From the NCBI GenBank assembly GCA_958296195.1, contig OY282455.1, positions 186,001-250,000 on the forward strand: DNA of 64,000 nt. Reading direction: 5' to 3'. The notes below the pieces were generated by a model. It was not told the DNA's origin and searched no databases. It was given only the letters and a program-made list of their open reading frames with translations. Source of the DNA: an uncultured Pseudomonadales bacterium (GTDB lineage: Bacteria > Pseudomonadota > Gammaproteobacteria > Pseudomonadales > Azotimanducaceae). Positions 60,153 through 64,000 of this stretch are shown here, piece after piece (within the stretch, counting starts at the first letter, position 1; every line of letters starts with the position of its first letter). Position numbers and translations under genes: made by a program.

Positions 60153-63100
60153 ATGGCTCTTGACGACTATCGGCTTGCGGACCGCTACCTCCGCGCCAGC
60201 GGGCGCCTGTTCCTAACCGGCACCCAGGCCTTGGTGCGCCTGCCGCTGCTGCAGCGGCAGCTAGATCAAGCAGCCGGTCTGAACACCGCCGGCTTCATCA
60301 GCGGCTACCGAGGCTCGCCCCTTGGCGGCTATGACCAGGAGTTGTGGCGGGCGCAAGCGCTGCTCGACCGCCACGGGATCAAGTTCCTGCCGGCGGTCAA
60401 CGAAGATCTGGCGGCAACTGCGGTGCTCGGCACCCAACAGGTGGAGTCGGACCCGCAACGCACCGTGGCCGGCGTGTTCAGCATTTGGTACGGCAAAGGC
60501 CCTGGCCTCGACCGCGCCGGCGACGCCTTGCGGCACGGCAACGCCTACGGCAGCTCTCCGCATGGGGGGGTGTTGGTGGTGGCCGGGGACGACCACGGAG
60601 CGGTCTCCTCGTCCATGCCCCATCAATCGGACGTCGCCTTCTTGACGCACTTCATGCCGCACTTGAACCCGGCGGATGTCACCGAATACCTTTCCTTCGG
60701 ACTATACGGCTTCGCCCTGTCCCGCTTTGCCGGGTGCTGGGTCGGCTTCAAGGCGATTTCGGAGACGGTGGAGTCGTCCCGCTCCCTGGAGTTGCCGCCA
60801 CCGCCCAAATTCAAGGTTCCCCAAGACTTCCAGCCACCGCCCGACGGCCTCCACTACCGGTGGCCGGACCTGCCGGGGCCGCACATAGAAGAGCGGCTGC
60901 TGGCCAAGAAGTCGGCCGCCTTAGCGTTTGCCAACGCCAACCCCATCGACCGCAAGATATTCGACATCCCCAACGCTCGGTTCGGCATCGTCACCACAGG
61001 CAAGGCTCATCTGGACCTGATGGAGGCGCTGCGGCTGCTCGGCATCGACCGCGGCGAAGCGCGGCGCATCGGCCTGGATGTTTACAAAGTGGGCATGGTC
61101 TGGCCCCTTGCCCAGGAAGGGGCGCTGGATTTCGTGCGCGGCAAGCGCGAAGTGCTGGTGGTGGAGGAAAAGCGGGGCATCATCGAAAGCGAACTGAAGG
61201 AGTGCTTCTACGACACCCCGGGCCGCAAGCCGCAGCGCATGGTGGGCAAGGCGGATGAGTTCGGCAACGCCTTGATTCCTTGGGTGGGGGAATTGACACC
61301 CCTGCAGTTGGCACCCATCGTCGCCGCCCGCATGGACGCCGCCTTGCCCGGCCTCGACCTCAGCGCCAGAGCCCAAGCCCTGCAAAAAAGGCCGCTGCCG
61401 GCGCTGCCCAGCTTCGGCGCCCAGCGTACACCCTACTTTTGTTCCGGATGCCCACATAGCACTTCCACCAAGGTGCCGGAAGGCTCCCGCGCACTGTCCG
61501 GCGTCGGCTGCCACTTCATGGCGACCTGGATGGACCGCAACACCGAATCGATCATTCAAATGGGCGGTGAAGGCGTCAACTGGGTGGCGAGGTCCCTGTT
61601 CAATGGCGGCGGCCACATTTTCCAAAACCTCGGCGACGGCACCTTCTACCACTCCGGCTCCTTGGCGGTGCGCCAAGCGGTGGCCGCCGGGGTCAACATC
61701 ACCTACAAGATTCTGTTCAACGACGCCGTGGGCATGACCGGCGGCCAACCCGTGGATGGCCCGCTCAGCGTCCAGAGGGTTGCCCACTCGGTGCGCGCCG
61801 AGGGCGTACAGCGCATCGCCTTGGTGTCCGACGACATCGACAAATTCTCCTTGCGGGAGTTTCCGCCGGGCACAACCCTCCATGACCGGGCCGAACTGGA
61901 CGGCGTACAGCGTGAATTGCGCACCCTGCCGGGCGTGACCGTGCTGATTTACGAGCAGACCTGCGCTGCGGAAAAACGGCGGCGGCGCAAACGCGGCCAA
62001 CTGCCGGACCCGAACCGCTATGTGGAGATCAACGATCTGGTGTGCGAGGGCTGCGGCGACTGCTCCGTGGAGTCGAACTGCCTTTCGGTGGCGCCGAAGG
62101 AAACCTGGCTGGGGCGCAAACGGCGAATCGACCAAAATTCCTGCAACAAGGACTACAGCTGCCTGAACGGGTTTTGCCCGGCTTTCATCACCGTGGAAGG
62201 GAGGCGCCGCCGACCGACACCGGACCACGCCGCGATCAAGGCGCGGGCGCAAAGGCTGCCGCCGCCAAAATTGCCGGAGCTCAACGGTCCGTACAACCTG
62301 TTGATCGTCGGCGTCGGCGGCACCGGCGTGGTTACCGTCAGCCAACTGGTGGCGATGGCGGCGCACTTGGAAGGCAAGGGCGCCAGCGTTCTCGACTTCA
62401 CGGGCTTCGCGCAAAAATTCGGCCCGGTGCTGAGCCATGTCCGGTTGGGGCCGGAACCGGGCTGCATCAATCAAGTGCGCATCGAGCCCGGCTTTGCCGA
62501 CGCCCTGATCGCCTGCGACCTCGTCGCCGCCTCATCGCCGACGGCGTCGGCCACCTACACTAAGACCCACACCCGAGCGGTGCTGAACCAAGCGGAGATG
62601 CAAACCGGGGAATTCGTGCTGCATCGGGACGCCTCCCTGTTCAGCGGGGAGCGCAGCGTCGCCATCGGCAAGGCCGTTGCCGAGCTTGACGCCTTGGCGG
62701 CCAGCGAAATTGCCGAGAGGTTCTTCAACGACAGCCTCTACGCCAATGTCCTGCTGCTCGGCTTCGCCTGGCAGAAGGGTCTAGTGCCGATCTCTTGGCA
62801 GGCCATTGACCGCGCCTTCGCATTGAACGGCGTCCGCGTGGCGGAAAACCGCGCCGCCTTCGCGCTCGGGCGCATCGCCGCGGTAGATGCGGAGTTCGTG
62901 GCCGACAGAGAGGCGACCGCCGCCTCGCCCGATTTGGAAACCCGACGGGTGGGGCATCTCCAGCAATACCAAAACGCCGCCTATGCCGAACGCTATCGTC
63001 AGTTCGTTGACAAGGTGCGGCGGCGGGAGGCGGCGCTGGGCGGCGGAGCAAACAAAGGCGAACTCGCCAAGGCCGTGGCGGCCAGCTACTTCAAGCTGCT

Positions 63101-63581
63101 GGCCTACAAGGATGAATACGAAGTGGCCCGGCTGCACGTCGATCCGGGTTTGCATCGCTCCTTGGCGGACCGCTTTGAGGCCGGTTACCGCATCGTCCAC
63201 CATCTGGCGCCCCCCTTTCTAAGCAAGGCCAAGGATGCGAGGGGCCGCCCGCGCAAGCGGCGTTTCGGGCCCTGGGTGCGCAGCGTTTTCAAGGTCTTGG
63301 CCAAACTCCGAGCGTTGCGCGGCACCGCCTTTGATCCGTTTGGCTACAGCGCCGACAGACGCTTGGAGCGAGCGCTAATTAGGGAATTCGAGGATGCGGT
63401 GCAACGGATGCTGACCCTGTTGTCGAACGACAATCTCGCCTCGGCCATACGGCTGGCCCGGCTGCCGCTGGAGGTGCGCGGGTTCGGGCCGGTCAAGCAG
63501 GAGGCGGCGCAGCGCACTCGCGCCGCACTGCAGGCGGGGCTTGATCGCTTAGAGGGCCAGACCAGCGCAGCCTTGCATTGA
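60153..63581 (+). CDS. Indolepyruvate ferredoxin oxidoreductase, fused single chain
   Basis: From ATG 60153 the protein has 1142 residues and combines the parts of archaeal IorA and IorB. It has a pyrimidine-binding region (G-Y-R-G-S-P-L-G-G-Y), a TPP domain (G-M-T-G-G-Q-P-V-D-G), a [4Fe-4S] motif C-E-G-C-G-D-C and a gamma domain (G-V-G-G-T-G-V-V-T-V-S-Q). It oxidises aryl-pyruvates from aromatic amino acids to acyl-CoA. The Lrp-type neighbour fits amino acid control. Confidence 0.93.
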   Translation: MALDDYRLADRYLRASGRLFLTGTQALVRLPLLQRQLDQAAGLNTAGFISGYRGSPLGGYDQELWRAQALLDRHGIKFLPAVNEDLAATAVLGTQQVESDPQRTVAGVFSIWYGKGPGLDRAGDALRHGNAYGSSPHGGVLVVAGDDHGAVSSSMPHQSDVAFLTHFMPHLNPADVTEYLSFGLYGFALSRFAGCWVGFKAISETVESSRSLELPPPPKFKVPQDFQPPPDGLHYRWPDLPGPHIEERLLAKKSAALAFANANPIDRKIFDIPNARFGIVTTGKAHLDLMEALRLLGIDRGEARRIGLDVYKVGMVWPLAQEGALDFVRGKREVLVVEEKRGIIESELKECFYDTPGRKPQRMVGKADEFGNALIPWVGELTPLQLAPIVAARMDAALPGLDLSARAQALQKRPLPALPSFGAQRTPYFCSGCPHSTSTKVPEGSRALSGVGCHFMATWMDRNTESIIQMGGEGVNWVARSLFNGGGHIFQNLGDGTFYHSGSLAVRQAVAAGVNITYKILFNDAVGMTGGQPVDGPLSVQRVAHSVRAEGVQRIALVSDDIDKFSLREFPPGTTLHDRAELDGVQRELRTLPGVTVLIYEQTCAAEKRRRRKRGQLPDPNRYVEINDLVCEGCGDCSVESNCLSVAPKETWLGRKRRIDQNSCNKDYSCLNGFCPAFITVEGRRRRPTPDHAAIKARAQRLPPPKLPELNGPYNLLIVGVGGTGVVTVSQLVAMAAHLEGKGASVLDFTGFAQKFGPVLSHVRLGPEPGCINQVRIEPGFADALIACDLVAASSPTASATYTKTHTRAVLNQAEMQTGEFVLHRDASLFSGERSVAIGKAVAELDALAASEIAERFFNDSLYANVLLLGFAWQKGLVPISWQAIDRAFALNGVRVAENRAAFALGRIAAVDAEFVADREATAASPDLETRRVGHLQQYQNAAYAERYRQFVDKVRRREAALGGGANKGELAKAVAASYFKLLAYKDEYEVARLHVDPGLHRSLADRFEAGYRIVHHLAPPFLSKAKDARGRPRKRRFGPWVRSVFKVLAKLRALRGTAFDPFGYSADRRLERALIREFEDAVQRMLTLLSNDNLASAIRLARLPLEVRGFGPVKQEAAQRTRAALQAGLDRLEGQTSAALH

Positions 63582-63646
63582 CCTGCCCACGGCAAATGCG
63601 TGTAATCCTTCCCCGCCACCCAAGAACCCAGCGCTAGACTACGAGC

Positions 63647-64000
63647 ATGGCCAAAACAACATCCGTGAACGGCAGCATCGCCGGCCTGCAGCCCTACCGC
63701 CCGGGGCGCAGCATTGACGAGGTGGCTCGGGAGCTGGGTCTAACCGACATGGTGAAGTTGGCCAGCAACGAAAACCCCCGGGGGCCGGCGGCGGCGGTGC
63801 GGGAGCGCATCCGTGACGGCATTGCCGACCTGGCGCGCTACCCGGACAGCAACGGCCACGACCTGAAGGCGGCCTTGGCGGCGCAGCACGGCATCGCGCC
63901 GGAGCGCATCACCCTAGGCAACGGCTCCAACGACGTGCTGGAGCTGGCCGCCAAGGCGGTGCTGGAGCCGGACTGCGAGGCCATCATGTCCGCCCACGGC
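63647..64000 (+). CDS. hisC: Histidinol-phosphate aminotransferase, N-terminal part (runs off the window end)
   Basis: The 118 visible residues show I-A-G-L-Q-P-Y-R-P-G-R, L-A-S-N-E-N-P-R-G-P and Y-P-D-S-N-G, then L-G-N-G-S-N-D-V-L-E-L. All are conserved in HisC. It is a PLP enzyme of histidine synthesis that also serves phenylalanine and tyrosine in the aromatic operon. The start is ATG 63647. The active-site Lys lies beyond the window. Confidence 0.93.
   Translation, partial: MAKTTSVNGSIAGLQPYRPGRSIDEVARELGLTDMVKLASNENPRGPAAAVRERIRDGIADLARYPDSNGHDLKAALAAQHGIAPERITLGNGSNDVLELAAKAVLEPDCEAIMSAHG

Noticed and set aside
60921-62474. A 517-residue antisense protein
   Set aside because: Entirely opposite the indolepyruvate oxidoreductase gene; composition is typical of a high-GC shadow frame.

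Overview
The window is about 64 kb of GC-rich DNA from a gammaproteobacterium, probably marine or host-associated. The gyrA-serC-pheA-hisC order, a LysR regulator of MetR type, an LpxL-type lipid A acyltransferase, a TonB-dependent receptor and a tRNA-Asp very close to the enterobacterial one support this. I cannot name a genus. The right half (29-64 kb) is mostly chromosomal housekeeping. The left 29 kb is a rearranged accessory island with IS elements, gene relics, duplicated ATPase genes and toxin-antitoxin genes.

Island, left arm (+ strand, 1-8.5 kb): the C-terminus of a GT8-type glycosyltransferase, a 2OG-Fe(II) oxygenase, an IS insertion, then a very small gene with a lasso-like leader. 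That gene is followed by sulfotransferase, TPR-2OG-oxygenase, asparagine-synthetase-like enzyme, sulfotransferase and glycosyltransferase, nearly all with overlapping stop and start codons. Island, right arm (- strand, 24.4-13.6 kb): the same enzyme classes again. They are an asparagine-synthetase-like enzyme, an oxygenase, a TPR-oxygenase, a 750-bp tandem triplication carrying three copies of a second small gene, an HprK-like kinase fused to a TPR-oxygenase, a glycosyltransferase and a fused double sulfotransferase. Between and beside the arms lie two near-identical AAA/PD-(D/E)XK proteins, AbrB/VapC, a DUF4143 ATPase, an M14-like amidohydrolase, a second IS and several recombination relics.

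Main result: I interpret the two arms as a RiPP (ribosomal peptide) system. The left and right small proteins align without gaps from a shared K-R-x-W-S-K-P motif to the C-terminus. They share Ser16-Gly17, Glu26, Pro28 and Tyr30-Arg31 (counted from Trp = 0) and a C-terminal Ser. The enzymes suggest macrolactam formation, hydroxylation, sulfation, glycosylation and phosphorylation. Each precursor has a poly-C tract just after its start. Two start codons in different frames precede the tract, each with its own Shine-Dalgarno sequence. In both arms the arithmetic is the same: tract length 0 mod 3 is ON from start 1, 1 mod 3 is ON from start 2, and 2 mod 3 is OFF. The three tandem copies have tracts of 17, 13 and 19, so one is OFF and two are ON. 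No lasso B1/B2 (RRE, transglutaminase-like protease) or exporter gene is visible here.

Rest of the window: MAPEG protein, SDR, GST, NrtS, LpxL and an amidohydrolase (29-34 kb). An AT-richer mini-island (34-37.9 kb) next to tRNA-Val and tRNA-Asp carries a tandem-HTH regulator, a small partner and an ATPase plus unknown gene pair that may be a defence module. A divergent APH/acyl-CoA dehydrogenase pair follows, then a decayed methyltransferase, an amidohydrolase, a MITE, an SDR, a LysR regulator, an MFS transporter and a HicAB-like pair. The gyrA-serC-pheA cluster is separated from hisC by about 9 kb holding a TonB receptor, hydrolase, LuxR and Lrp regulators and a fused indolepyruvate oxidoreductase.
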